DNA of 64,000 bases, taken from positions 62,001-126,000 of the forward strand of contig NZ_RKLO01000003.1 in NCBI RefSeq assembly GCF_004011825.1. The letters run 5' to 3'. Positions within the stretch are counted from its first letter, which is position 1, and each line of letters starts with the position of its first letter. Made by a program: the position numbers and the translations under genes. This document shows positions 16,717 to 25,724 of this stretch, piece after piece. This DNA is from Rhodococcus xishaensis. GTDB lineage: Bacteria; Actinomycetota; Actinomycetes; Mycobacteriales; Mycobacteriaceae. The notes beneath the pieces were generated by a model that did not search any database, had not been told where the DNA came from, and worked only from the letters and a program-made list of their open reading frames with translations.

Positions 16717-18087
16717 CTACGTGCCGAGAACGGGGGGCGCGGCCAACGGGAGCCGCCCGATCAGTTCGTTGCCGTTGTCGACGTCCACCAGATAGCCGGG
16801 GGTCTTGTGTTCGTTGTCGTCCTCGCCGCGGCCGCGGGCACCGGCGCCGGGAACCATGCCCGCAGCGCCGGGAGCGACGGGTCGCGCACTCGCTGACCCT
16901 GCACCCGCAGTACCCGCGGTTGTCCCTGCTGCCGCAGCCGCACTCGCGCCGGTGCCTGGGTTTGCTGCGCTGCCGCCGAGTGCGCCGCTCAAGAATCCGC
17001 CGGCCCCGCCGCCGAATCCTCCGTTCGCCCCTTGGGCGCTCGGGAAGTTTCCAGTGCCAGCTGCTCCAACGCCGGGCTGCCCGAGTCGTGCGCTGTCGAC
17101 GGCGGACGCCGCGGCCGGCGCTGTCCACGCGGAGGCCGGGTTCGTTTGAGCAGCAGGCATCTCGGACCCAACGCCGTTGGTGGGGTCGCCGAAGGGTGAA
17201 GGTTCCTGATCGTTCGGGTTGCCCTGCGCCGTGGTTCCGGTGGTGTCGATACCTGGTGTGTTCGTTGGTACCTGATACGTGGACGGCGGCGTCACGGTCG
17301 AGGGTCCGCGGATGTCTCCCGGTCGGAGTGGCCCACTGTCGCTCGTGACCTGGGGCGGCTCAGGAAGCCTTGGCACATGGGTGTCTGCCTGCTGCATGAC
17401 CGGGGCGTAGACCGTCCGCATGATCTGGATGGCTTCCTGGTGTGCTTCGTCGCGTTCGTGGAGCAGACTCTTCACAAGCCCGACGCTGGGGAGGACTGTG
17501 TCGAATACAGTCCCGAGGACGGAAAACCCCTCGACGGGCGGCACTGTTGCTTTCACCTGGTTGACGCCGGTGGCGGCCTCTTCGATCTTGCTGCCTACGA
17601 GCTTGCCCGCCTCCGCGAGTCTCACCGACTCCCTCGCGTAGTCCGCGGTTGCCCGCCTGGCGCTGTCGGCAGAGATGCCGCCCCAGTTCTCGCCGATCGT
17701 GGTCGCGATGAAGTCGCGGAAGTCGCTGAGGGCCAGCTCGAGAGAGTCGCCGATCTTCTTCCAACCTTCCGCGCTAGCGCTCAGACTCTCACCGTTCATC
17801 GCATCGACGGCTGCTTTGATCTGCTCGTGCGACATCGCTTCGAACGCCTCGGGCGCCGTGAGGACGGGGTCGTCGAAGCCGTCCGCATTGGCGTACAGGC
17901 CGGCTTGGCGGGCATAGATGTCGTCGCGTGCGGCATTACCGGCGGCCTGTTCGTCGCGGACGCGCTCTTCCTCGTTCAGGTCGAACCCGGTGACCAGGTC
18001 CACCACAGCGTTCGCCGGATTCTTGACGAATTCAGCGACGTCCCGACCGATGCCCTCGACGAATTCGCCAAAGCTCGGCAGTCCCAT
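16717..18087 (-). CDS. PPE/WXG-like exported protein with Gly/Ala-rich tail
   Basis: A 456-residue protein. Residues 60-220 are predicted helical with a W-G turn (GENWGGISADSARRATADYA), as in PPE/WXG100-type substrates of type VII secretion. A Pro/Thr/Gly/Ala-rich, low-complexity region follows (about 250-420). The end is acidic (EDDNEHKTPGYLVDVDNGNE, then LPLAAPPVLGT), a tail shared by actinobacterial PPE-domain proteins. I chose the ATG at 18087, preceded by GGAGGG; the longer frame lacks a site. No secretion ATPase or chaperone is adjacent, so it would rely on a machine encoded elsewhere. The gene is convergent with HAD-plsC, four bases away. Confidence 0.65.
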   Translation of the reverse strand: MGLPSFGEFVEGIGRDVAEFVKNPANAVVDLVTGFDLNEEERVRDEQAAGNAARDDIYARQAGLYANADGFDDPVLTAPEAFEAMSHEQIKAAVDAMNGESLSASAEGWKKIGDSLELALSDFRDFIATTIGENWGGISADSARRATADYARESVRLAEAGKLVGSKIEEAATGVNQVKATVPPVEGFSVLGTVFDTVLPSVGLVKSLLHERDEAHQEAIQIMRTVYAPVMQQADTHVPRLPEPPQVTSDSGPLRPGDIRGPSTVTPPSTYQVPTNTPGIDTTGTTAQGNPNDQEPSPFGDPTNGVGSEMPAAQTNPASAWTAPAAASAVDSARLGQPGVGAAGTGNFPSAQGANGGFGGGAGGFLSGALGGSAANPGTGASAAAAAGTTAGTAGAGSASARPVAPGAAGMVPGAGARGRGEDDNEHKTPGYLVDVDNGNELIGRLPLAAPPVLGT

Positions 18088-18304
18088 CCTCAGTTCCCTC
18101 CGTATCTCATGGCCCGTATCTCGATGCGCCACCCGCGGCTCGGTGTCGTTGGCCTGGGCCGGATCCGAGGCCGCGGTATCCCCTCAGTACCACGGCCCCG
18201 GAAGCTTAGGTCCCCTCACCTTAAACAGACGCTCGCCCACCTGATTCGGTTCCGCTCGACTCCCGGCCGCCCAGCCTGGACCGGATTGCACAGCACGGGC
18301 AGCC

Positions 18305-19045
18305 TCAGAGCAGATTCGCGAGCGCTGCGTCCGGAAGGTGAATCCAGCCTTCACGAGCGGCCACGTCCCGGTCCGCCGTGTCCGGCAGCCGCGTCCGGCC
18401 GAGCGCCGCCGCCCGCGCGACGACAGCCGCCACGACCGCGTCGAACGCGTCGTCCGACTCTTCGCACGTCTCTTGGAGATCGCCCAGCTGCAACTGCGGA
18501 AACTGCTCGCGGAATCTCTCGAGCACCAATACGCGAGTCGCTCGATTCGCCGAACCCTTGTACCCGCGAAACGGCAACCCCCACCGTTGCAGCGCACCCG
18601 CCGGATACACCTCCACCACCGCGCCATCGATGCGATCGACATCAGTGCCCGCTATGTCGAGCCGCGCCAACAACCCTGCGCACCGCAGCGCGACGTGCGC
18701 GATCAGATCCGCAGACACGCTCAGTGGCACGATGCCCGTCACCTCGTGCACGACGCGATCGGTTCGTCGACGTACCAGCGGCAGCCGACCCGCGCGACCG
18801 CCGAGATCGAGCTTCGCAAGCGGCTGCCGGGAACGGTGCGCGAGCACGAAGTCGACAAACGCGTCCGGCCACCCGAACGGCGCATCGATCCCGCACTTGT
18901 CGGCGCCCGCCACCGCCTCGACCAGGTCGTCGTCCGTGGCACCGACGCTCAGGTCGAGCACGCCCGCTGACCCCGCTCCCCACCCGATGGTCGCGACAGC
19001 CGTTTTCGCAGGCTCGGCCGCGAGATCGACGCCGACTGTTCTCAC
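18305..19045 (-). CDS. DUF429 family protein (predicted RNase H-like nuclease)
   Basis: A 246-residue protein with the DUF429 pattern: VGVDLAAEPAKTAVATIGW at the N terminus (RNase H-like first strand with Asp), CGIDAPFGWPDAFVDFV near residue 50, VVEVYPAGALQRWG near 145, and ESDDAFDAVVAAVVAR near 200, which carries the acidic residues of the last strand. The family is predicted to have a nuclease fold, but its function has not been demonstrated. The start is GTG at 19045. It is divergent from the GlcD-like gene with 111 bp between them. Confidence 0.82.
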   Translation of the reverse strand: MRTVGVDLAAEPAKTAVATIGWGAGSAGVLDLSVGATDDDLVEAVAGADKCGIDAPFGWPDAFVDFVLAHRSRQPLAKLDLGGRAGRLPLVRRRTDRVVHEVTGIVPLSVSADLIAHVALRCAGLLARLDIAGTDVDRIDGAVVEVYPAGALQRWGLPFRGYKGSANRATRVLVLERFREQFPQLQLGDLQETCEESDDAFDAVVAAVVARAAALGRTRLPDTADRDVAAREGWIHLPDAALANLL

Positions 19046-19156
19046 GCCTCGACGCTATCGGCCTCGCCAGCGCACTGGAACTGCGTGTCGCCTGAACCGC
19101 GCGGGTATCCGTTCGCCCTTGCCCGCGAATCCGGCACCCCGGGGCATGATGGACGT

Positions 19157-20536
19157 ATGACCAAGGTGGACCCGGGTGCTCTGGAACGGCTCGTCGACGC
19201 GCTGCCCGACGGCGCGGTCCTCACCGATCCGGACCTGATCGCTGGCTACCGTCAGGACTGGGCCGCCGACCCTGACGCCGGCACCCCGATCGCGGTGGTC
19301 CGTGCCACCTGCACCGAAGACGTGCAAGCAGTGATGCGGTGGGCGTCGCAGCATCGGGTGCCGGTCGTTCCGCGCGGGGCGGGCTCGGGACTATCGGGAG
19401 GGTCGAGCGCCGTTGACGGCGGGATCGTGCTGAGCACCGAACGGATGCGTGCGATCACCGTCGACCCAATTGCCCGGGTCGCCGTCACCGAACCCGGGCT
19501 GCTCAACGTGGAGGTCAAGAAGGCCGCCGCCGAGCACGGGCTGTGGTATCCGCCGGACCCCTCGTCGTACGAGATCTGCTCGATCGGCGGTAACGCCGCC
19601 ACCAACGCCGGCGGACTGTGCTGCGTCAAGTACGGGGTGACCACGGACTACGTCCTCGGCATGCAGGTCGTACTCGCTGACGGTACCGCCATCCGCCTGG
19701 GTGGCCCGCTACTCAAGGACGTCGCGGGGCTCTCGCTGACGAAGTTGTTCGTCGGCAGCGAAGGCACACTCGGCATCATCACCGAACTCACGCTGCGGCT
19801 GATCCCCGCGCAGCTGCCGGCATCGACGGTGGTTGCATCGTTCCCGTCGGTGGAGTCCGCCGCCGACGCCGTCCTGGCTATCAGCGGGCAGATCCGGCCG
19901 GCGATGCTCGAGTTCATGGACCACGCGAGCATCAACGCCGTCGAGGACGCCATCCACATGGGCTTGGACCGCAACGCCCGTGCTCTGCTGCTCGCCCAGT
20001 CCGACACTCCCGGCGCCGCTGGGGCGAGGGAGATCGAGAACATCGTTGGCGCCTGCGAAAAGAATGGCGCGAAAGAGGTGTTCGCCACCGACGACCCCGC
20101 CGAGGGCGAAGCTTTCACCGTCGCCCGCCGCGCCGTCTTCCCCGCTGTGCAGGCGATCGGCAGCCTACTCCTCGAGGACGTCGGCGTCCCGATGCAACAG
20201 CTGCCCGCGCTCATCACCGGTGTCGAGTCGATCGCCGAGGACTGCGACGTCCAAATCTGCACCGTGGCCCACGCCGGCGACGGCAACACTCACCCGCTCA
20301 TCGTCTTCGACCCCACCGATCCTGACATGACCGAACGCGCCCACGCCGCATTCAGTCGCGTCATAGACCTCGCAATCACGTTGGGCGGCACCATCACCGG
20401 TGAACATGGGGTTGGACGGCTAAAGCGGGACTTTCTGCCGGGGCAACTCGGTGACGACGTGATGGAGCTGAACCGACGGGTCAAGACGGCGTTGGACCCG
20501 TTGGGCATCCTGAATCCAGGGGCCGTGTTTCCCTGA
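19157..20536 (+). CDS. FAD-binding oxidase, GlcD / D-lactate dehydrogenase type
   Basis: A 459-residue flavoprotein of the 4-phenol oxidase fold. PRGAGSGLSGGSSAVDGGIV near residue 73 is the FAD pyrophosphate loop, PPDPSSYEICSIGGNAATNA follows, and the C-terminal domain ends with ITGEHGVGRLKRDF and LDPLGILNPGAVFP. VAHAGDGNTHPLIVFDP carries the catalytic-site histidines. It would oxidise a 2-hydroxyacid such as glycolate or D-lactate to the 2-oxoacid. The partner Fe-S subunit GlcF is absent, as is common for actinobacterial single-subunit homologues. I chose the ATG at 19157, where the conserved part begins. Confidence 0.85.
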   Translation: MTKVDPGALERLVDALPDGAVLTDPDLIAGYRQDWAADPDAGTPIAVVRATCTEDVQAVMRWASQHRVPVVPRGAGSGLSGGSSAVDGGIVLSTERMRAITVDPIARVAVTEPGLLNVEVKKAAAEHGLWYPPDPSSYEICSIGGNAATNAGGLCCVKYGVTTDYVLGMQVVLADGTAIRLGGPLLKDVAGLSLTKLFVGSEGTLGIITELTLRLIPAQLPASTVVASFPSVESAADAVLAISGQIRPAMLEFMDHASINAVEDAIHMGLDRNARALLLAQSDTPGAAGAREIENIVGACEKNGAKEVFATDDPAEGEAFTVARRAVFPAVQAIGSLLLEDVGVPMQQLPALITGVESIAEDCDVQICTVAHAGDGNTHPLIVFDPTDPDMTERAHAAFSRVIDLAITLGGTITGEHGVGRLKRDFLPGQLGDDVMELNRRVKTALDPLGILNPGAVFP

Positions 20537-20694
20537 TCCGGACGATGCCCAACGGCGCCTCACCGTGTTGGCGGACCCGGCCGCCGGCACCAACACCGCC
20601 GGCGGCCGGAGGCTCCTATCAGGATTCGGTGACTCCCGTCAGGTAGACGGTCGCAGTAACCGAATCGCGTTGACTGATGCGCTCGCTCCCCAGG

Positions 20695-21411
20695 TCAGCT
20701 CGAGATCAGCCCATCGAGCACGTCGCCGAGGATTCTCGCGAGGGACTCTTCGAGGGAGCCTGTGGCGCTGAGCTGGCCTTCCCCGGAGCCGAAACCGGAG
20801 TCGTCCAGGCTGCCGTCAACAACCTCTCCGGGATTCTGGTGCCGAACAGTGAAACATGCGGTGAGGTTGGGCAGAGTGTTTGCGATGCCGACCGTGCCCT
20901 TGGTCTTGATGCCGCCGCTGGTGACGGTACTGCCGGGAGTCGTATCTTCGGGAACCTGGTAGGTCATCTCCACCACGACCGGGTTGCTGGCGTTGATGAA
21001 CCATCCGGGGCTGGTCACCTGGTAGCCAGCGCCGTTCGGCACCGGGGTGAACTCCGCGGTCTGCTGGCCACCCGGGAAGGTGTACCTCTTGACGGTCGCC
21101 TTGACCGGCGCCCCGAACCCGGCGGGCGGATAGTCGATGAAGGTATTGAGATACGGGTTGCCGATGGAAGTAGTGCCGACGACGGACTTGTAGGTCACCA
21201 ACCCGCCGGCCGCGACCTCCGTGGGGGTGACAGTCTTGGTGTAGTTGTGGGTGATCCACACCGTGGAGAAGTCCCTCTTCGTGGCGTGGCTCGACGGCGA
21301 GCACTCGGCTGCGCCGGCCACACCGGGGCCGACTCCGATTGTCAAACCGGTCGCTACGAGCATGGCAGAGAACGCCACGACGGCGGCACGGCGCATCGAG
21401 GTGTGAGACAT
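20695..21411 (-). CDS. secreted protein, unknown function
   Basis: A 238-residue protein with a clear Sec signal peptide: an Arg-containing start, a hydrophobic core (VVAFSAMLVATGLTIGVG) and a likely cleavage site in VAGAAEC. The mature part is Thr/Val/Gly-rich beta material (KTVTPTEVAAGGLVTYKSVV), like an Ig- or DUF11-type domain, with two or three cysteines. It ends with a Gly/Ser segment and a short amphipathic helix (SLARILGDVLDGLISS). It is divergent from the next secreted protein, which has a similar N-terminal beta domain that also starts with Thr-rich strands. Possibly a paralogue pair on the cell surface. Confidence 0.7.
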   Translation of the reverse strand: MSHTSMRRAAVVAFSAMLVATGLTIGVGPGVAGAAECSPSSHATKRDFSTVWITHNYTKTVTPTEVAAGGLVTYKSVVGTTSIGNPYLNTFIDYPPAGFGAPVKATVKRYTFPGGQQTAEFTPVPNGAGYQVTSPGWFINASNPVVVEMTYQVPEDTTPGSTVTSGGIKTKGTVGIANTLPNLTACFTVRHQNPGEVVDGSLDDSGFGSGEGQLSATGSLEESLARILGDVLDGLISS

Positions 21412-21765
21412 GGCAAATCTCCCGTCCGAATTTGAGGGCGAACCGCACTACCCCGACGTTTGCGGCCTAGACCCGTGATTCTTCGAGAGTGGCCACAGAA
21501 TTGTCAAGGGTATGTATCGATTTCGTAGAGGTACCGTTTGGCCGCGGTGAGACTACAGCACCACGACTGAATCAGCGAATCACCACGCCGCCGGACCCGC
21601 TGCGGATCCAGGTCCAGGGCAACTTCGTGGGCCTTCTAGCCGGGGCTAAAGACAATCGCCCCTGATTGACAATCCTGGCCCAAATGTAATCGTCTCAGCG
21701 TGCAAATGCTGCGGTAAAAAAGTCGTCTCGGCTTGGAAAAACTACGTTATCGTCTTCGCCATTCC

Positions 21766-21817
21766 CCCAATTGGGACGGGTGTATCAGATTTCCCGATTG
21801 GGACGGCTGTGCCAGAT
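21766..21817 (+). repeat. imperfect 25-bp tandem direct repeat in a promoter region
   Basis: The 425-bp divergent region 21412-21836 has no gene. Near its right end, two 25-bp copies (21766-21790 and 21793-21817) match at 21 of 25 positions; the shared core is ATTGGGACGG. The second copy ends 19 bases before the ATG of the Ig-repeat protein, so the repeat lies in its promoter or untranslated leader. It may be a tandem operator or a recent duplication. Confidence 0.6.
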
Positions 21818-21836
21818 CGCCATCGAGAGGAAGTTC

Positions 21837-23291
21837 ATGTCTGACAGGAAAGTTCGTCGTGTAGTCAGCGGCGTCAGCGCCCTAGCAGTGGCTGCGGGGT
21901 TCACTGTGGTGGCCGGTTCTGGCGTCGCGGGAGCGGCCCCCGAATCGACGACGTGGGAGACCACCAACAAGACCAAGATCACCCGGACGATCAGCAACAC
22001 CACCCCAGTCGAGGGGGACACGGTCACCGTGACCAACAAGCTCTATCAGCAGTTCGGTGGCGTAGTGACCTACATCTACTGGGTCAGGGACATACACCCG
22101 CCCTGCCTGAAATTCCAGTCGGCAAAGGTGGACGGGAAGAGCTACGGCGCCAGCACGGGAGCCGACTACGCGCAGGTCGACGGCAGCATCATCCAGTGGC
22201 CGATCAGACCCATCGCGAATCCAAGATCGCGCACCTTCGAGTTCACCTACAAGGTAGGTGCCGACTGTGAGCGCGACATCGCCATGAACACGGGAATGGG
22301 CTACAACGCCTCGATCGGCGGCAACACCTGGAGCACCAAGGGCCCGAAGATCAACGTCCCGTACAACAGCACCTCCACCACCCTCACCGCGCCGGCCAAT
22401 ATGCAGGTCGGGGACTCGGCGGTGCTGGAGGCTACTGTGACCGGTGGTGCCCAGGGAGACAACGTCGATTTCTATGACGGCGGCGTGAAGATCGGGACGG
22501 CCCAGCTCAACGACAAGGGTGTCGCGAAGTTCCACTGGACACCCGGCGCGTTCGGGAGGTACAGCATGAACGCGAGATTCCCTGCGACCCCAAGGGCTTT
22601 GGCTTCGTTTTCGACCGTGGTGGACGTTACCGTCTCGCCGGCCGATACCGTGTCGTCGACCGTGCTCGCCCCCGTCGTCGGTGCACAGGTCGGTCAGGCC
22701 AGCGTTCTCAGGGCGACCGTCGCGCCGGCCGGTAGCGGTGGCACAGTCGAGTTCACGGACGGGGGTGAGGCGCTCGCCAACGTACCGGTCGGCGCCGACG
22801 GTGTAGCCACCTACACGTGGGTACCGTCCACCGCGGGCGATCACACGATCGCCGCGACGTTCTCCGGGAGCGCCGGTGTCACCGGGTCGTCGGACAGCGC
22901 CACCGTGAATGTGGCGGCGGCGCCCGTCGACAACATCGACTCGAGGACAGTCCTCACCATCGGTCCCATCCCCACAGTCGGTGTGGCGCAGACCATCACA
23001 GCCGACGTGACACCCGGCGATGCGGGCGGCACCGTCACCTTCAAGGACGGCGACGCCGTCATCGGAATCTCCTCGGTCGATTCGAGCGGTCGGGCCACCC
23101 TCGAGTGGACGCCCGCTCATGAAGGCCAACGGAACATCACCGCGCAATACTCCGGCGCAGGCAATGTGAACGGGTCCGCCGACGAGATCACCGTGGTCGT
23201 CGGGACTGTCCCGGGCGGCGGTGACAACGGCGGCGGAACCGGAAGCGCCGGATCCTTGTCCGGTGGCACCGGCTCCTTGTTCGGATCCTGA
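21837..23291 (+). CDS. secreted Ig-like repeat protein
   Basis: A 484-residue exported protein with a signal peptide (VVSGVSALAVAAGFTVVAGS, cleavage probably after AGAA). A 150-residue N-terminal beta domain comes first, then three bacterial Ig-like repeats of about 90 residues (starting near 180, 275 and 370). Each repeat has a G-x-V-x-F-x-D-G strand (DNVDFYDGGVKIG, GTVEFTDGGEALA, GTVTFKDGDAVIG) followed by A-x-W-x-P. A Gly/Ser-rich tail (about 465-484) ends it. The ATG at 21837 has GAGAGGAAG upstream; the longer frame is not supported. No sortase or anchor motif is present, so it is probably released or loosely bound. The role is probably surface adhesion or structure. Confidence 0.8.
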   Translation: MSDRKVRRVVSGVSALAVAAGFTVVAGSGVAGAAPESTTWETTNKTKITRTISNTTPVEGDTVTVTNKLYQQFGGVVTYIYWVRDIHPPCLKFQSAKVDGKSYGASTGADYAQVDGSIIQWPIRPIANPRSRTFEFTYKVGADCERDIAMNTGMGYNASIGGNTWSTKGPKINVPYNSTSTTLTAPANMQVGDSAVLEATVTGGAQGDNVDFYDGGVKIGTAQLNDKGVAKFHWTPGAFGRYSMNARFPATPRALASFSTVVDVTVSPADTVSSTVLAPVVGAQVGQASVLRATVAPAGSGGTVEFTDGGEALANVPVGADGVATYTWVPSTAGDHTIAATFSGSAGVTGSSDSATVNVAAAPVDNIDSRTVLTIGPIPTVGVAQTITADVTPGDAGGTVTFKDGDAVIGISSVDSSGRATLEWTPAHEGQRNITAQYSGAGNVNGSADEITVVVGTVPGGGDNGGGTGSAGSLSGGTGSLFGS

Positions 23292-23298
23292 GATAGCC

Positions 23299-23347
23299 AA
23301 CACTGTGTGACCCGTGCGAGTTCTTCGCACGGGTCACACAGTGTTGT
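23299..23347. terminator. strong hairpin, bidirectional terminator
   Basis: A perfect 22-bp inverted repeat (arms 23299-23320 and 23326-23347) closes over a 5-base loop. It begins 8 bases after the stop of the Ig-repeat gene and faces the convergent membrane-protein gene, so it can end transcription from both sides. There is no T-run, which is usual for actinobacterial terminators. Confidence 0.85.
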
Positions 23348-23456
23348 CGGCATATGGGAGTCATAAGGATTGGGCGTCGGCATCGAGGATGTCGGCGACC
23401 ACACTCAATCGACCCGGTAGATACCGACACAGACCACGTTCTGTCCTGATCGGGCC

Positions 23457-24287
23457 TTACGAGAAGTCGCGAGCTTCGAATCGGGCTCGTGCCGCATCCG
23501 TGCCCAACTCGACCCGCATCGCGGGATTGCTCGCGTAGAAGCTCACGAAGTGGAATAGAAGCACATCCTGCATCGCGAACTTGCGACAGTCGAGCTCGAT
23601 CATCGGTACCGGCGGCAGCTTGTCGATCCGCCAGACCGGCGTTGTATATCGGCTTGTCCACTGGGCGTTCGCGAACCCGATCAACAAGATCATCCGATGC
23701 CCGTTGTAGGCGGGCTTGACCCCCGCGACCGACTCCCACGGAAGGAAGGACTCGAAGCTCCAACCCCGGTGCCGAATGCCGTCGGGCGTGAACTCCACAG
23801 AGCCGGGCCGAATCAATCCAGACACGACGAGCACAAGGAAGGACGCGAACACGGAACCGAGCACACCGAGGACGACTGACGCCCCGGGGATGCCGGAAGT
23901 CGGTGCGTTGAGGTAGATCTCAATGGCCGGACCCGCGGTGACTGCGGTACAGCACGCCGTCAACGCAACCAGCACCGACCACAGACGTCTCGACTGACGG
24001 ATCTCGGTTGCGGATCGTTGACCCGACCCGATGGGAGCGCTTCGAACCGTTTCATGGGCGCCCGAGCGTTTGAGTAGTACCCCGAACACGGCGACGAGGA
24101 GGACAAGGAACCCGTAGGCGAGACCGTATCGAAGTGCGGCGGGCTGGCCGCCGAGCCCGCCGGCGATTCCGACAAGCACCCCACCACAACCGATTGCCGA
24201 GAGCAATGCTGTCGACATCTTCTCCCGCAGGGAGAATCCGCTATCCGGCCACTCCACTGGTAGTTGGAGCTGATCAGAAAACCGCAT
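23457..24287 (-). CDS. four-helix membrane protein of a type VII substrate cassette
   Basis: A 276-residue integral membrane protein. Four hydrophobic helices are visible: STALLSAIGCGGVLVGIAGG, LAYGFLVLLVAVFGVLL, LWSVLVALTACCTAVTAGP and VVLGVLGSVFASFLVLVVSG. A C-terminal 110-residue soluble domain (IRHRGWSFESFLPWESVAGV) looks like a PH-like bacterial domain. I chose the ATG at 24287, which has GAAGGA eight bases upstream and overlaps the end of the upstream gene by 14 bp; the frame is open further but lacks a site there. Coupling to a type VII effector-like gene makes an immunity or membrane-receptor role possible, which is inference only. Confidence 0.65.
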   Translation of the reverse strand: MRFSDQLQLPVEWPDSGFSLREKMSTALLSAIGCGGVLVGIAGGLGGQPAALRYGLAYGFLVLLVAVFGVLLKRSGAHETVRSAPIGSGQRSATEIRQSRRLWSVLVALTACCTAVTAGPAIEIYLNAPTSGIPGASVVLGVLGSVFASFLVLVVSGLIRPGSVEFTPDGIRHRGWSFESFLPWESVAGVKPAYNGHRMILLIGFANAQWTSRYTTPVWRIDKLPPVPMIELDCRKFAMQDVLLFHFVSFYASNPAMRVELGTDAARARFEARDFS

Positions 24288-25440
24288 CCCACGCATCCTT
24301 CGCCAGTCCGCCGACTGCCGTACCGGCATCGCCGACGGCATCGAACCCCGCGCCGATCGCATCGCTGACGTCACCACTGTTCTGATAGAGCGAGTCGATC
24401 GCTCCCGAAGCGAACAACCCAGCACCCAGTCCGACAACGGCTCCCACTGCTGTGCCGAGGCCCGGGACAGCGGATCCGACCACCGCCCCGGCTGCCGCGC
24501 CGGCCGCGAGTGATGCCCCGAACCCTGCCGCACCCGAAACGACTGCCTGTTCGACAGGCTTGCCGTCGTAGATGTCGTACGCGACACTTGCAACGCTCAG
24601 CGCTCCGCCCACCCTGAGGCCGATCCGACCCGAACTCGCCTCAGACTTCAGCGCCGAGGCAGCAGCCTCTTCAGCGCCTTCCTTCAAAGCACGGGACAGG
24701 TCGAGATCTCGATAGACCACCGATGCGGGCGATCCCTCCGGGGCCGTGCGCGCAAGCTCGAGAAACTTGTCGGCCTCATTGGACAGGAACTTCGCTTGTT
24801 CCGTGAGCGCTACGACATGACGCCCAGCCAGGTAGCCAGCTGCACCGTTCACGAGATCGGCCGCGATGAAGAACCATTTTCCCGTGATGGTCGACCAGAC
24901 ATTGGTCAGCGTCTGCAGCGCGAAGGCCCAGTCCTCTCGCTCGGCATCTGCATCCCGCTCGGCGGCTTCGTAGGCCCTCACGAGTTCCGCATATCGATCA
25001 AACGCGACGACTGCCAGGTTGTACGACTCGATTGCGACCGCAGTCGCGGCCGTTCCGGCCGGCGGCGCTCCGGGGTCAGCCGGTGCAGGTCCGGGCTCTT
25101 CGATCACATTCCCCGAGATGCGCAGTCCCGCTGCCGACGCGGTTTCGCGGATCTCGCGCATCCGGTCGTGTGTCTGCTGCAGTTCTGCCGCGTTGTCCTC
25201 AAATTCCTGTGCGTACCTGGTTACTGCCTCGGCCAGATCTTCGGCCTTCGCGGCCGAAGAGCCGGCGCGGGAGGCAAAGCCGTCTCCCGCTGCGCCCTCC
25301 CACCCGGCTTGGGCTGTGTTTCGGGCCCGGTACAGCTCGTCGACACCCTCGGATAGCGCGGGAGCGAGGGTGTCGCGCAGCCACGATGCGGCGATTCGGA
25401 TGCTGTCCGGGTTACCTTCCACGCGTGTGTCGATCGACAT
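24274..25440 (-). CDS. putative type VII secreted protein with WXG-like domain and glycine-zipper C terminus
   Basis: A 388-residue protein. Residues 1-110 form a WXG100-like helical hairpin (SIRIAASWLRDTLAPALSEG, then AGWEGAAGDGFASRAG at the turn). A second helical segment spans about 140-250. The C-terminal 130 residues are rich in Gly, Ala and Val in a zipper pattern (AAGAAAGAVVGSAVPGLG, then AVVGLGAGLFASGAI), as in many exported polymorphic toxins and pore-formers. The ATG at 25440 follows GGAG and lies two bases after the stop of the EspC-like gene. No nuclease motif is visible. It is probably an effector or channel-forming substrate. Confidence 0.65.
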   Translation of the reverse strand: MSIDTRVEGNPDSIRIAASWLRDTLAPALSEGVDELYRARNTAQAGWEGAAGDGFASRAGSSAAKAEDLAEAVTRYAQEFEDNAAELQQTHDRMREIRETASAAGLRISGNVIEEPGPAPADPGAPPAGTAATAVAIESYNLAVVAFDRYAELVRAYEAAERDADAEREDWAFALQTLTNVWSTITGKWFFIAADLVNGAAGYLAGRHVVALTEQAKFLSNEADKFLELARTAPEGSPASVVYRDLDLSRALKEGAEEAAASALKSEASSGRIGLRVGGALSVASVAYDIYDGKPVEQAVVSGAAGFGASLAAGAAAGAVVGSAVPGLGTAVGAVVGLGAGLFASGAIDSLYQNSGDVSDAIGAGFDAVGDAGTAVGGLAKDAWDAVF

Positions 25441-25442
25441 CG

Positions 25443-25724
25443 CTACTCCGCCCACGTGGAGATCGTCGCGTCCGCGGATGCGACGTCTTGCTCGCGGTAG
25501 CTGGCATTGGCCTGTGCGACCGCAGCACTTGCAGCCATCAGTGCCTCGACCAACTGCGCCGCATTTTCGGTCAATCGCGCGAGAATCCCAAGGACGACAG
25601 GTGTGGCGTCACCCGCATCGACAGTTACCGGAACCGACGCGGCGACGCTATCGATCCTCGACCCGACCGCAGCCAAATCGCTGGCAATACCATCGAGGGC
25701 TTCGTTGTCAACGAAGAGAGTCAC
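25443..25724 (-). CDS. EspC-like (DUF2580-type) type VII secretion-associated protein
   Basis: A 93-residue, almost entirely helical protein of WXG100/EspC size. It starts VDNEALDGIASDLAAVGSRI and has a second helix VVLGILARLTENAAQLVEAL, then a tail ending STWAE. Small proteins like this are usually co-secreted partners of the larger substrate encoded next to them. Its GTG start overlaps the upstream stop (GTGA) and its own stop lies two bases before the next ATG, so the cassette is tightly coupled. Assignment rests on length, helix pattern and context, not on an invariant motif. Confidence 0.6.
   Translation of the reverse strand: MTLFVDNEALDGIASDLAAVGSRIDSVAASVPVTVDAGDATPVVLGILARLTENAAQLVEALMAASAAVAQANASYREQDVASADATISTWAE

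Noticed and set aside
17377-19095. A 572-codon rightward frame crossing the PPE-like and DUF429 genes.
   Set aside because: It spans two unrelated leftward genes and the gap between them, and ends in an Arg/Pro-rich stretch.
21882-23330. A 482-codon leftward frame opposite the Ig-repeat gene.
   Set aside because: Gly/Asp/Arg/His-rich and without signal or domain; the rightward frame has a signal peptide, repeats and a ribosome binding site.
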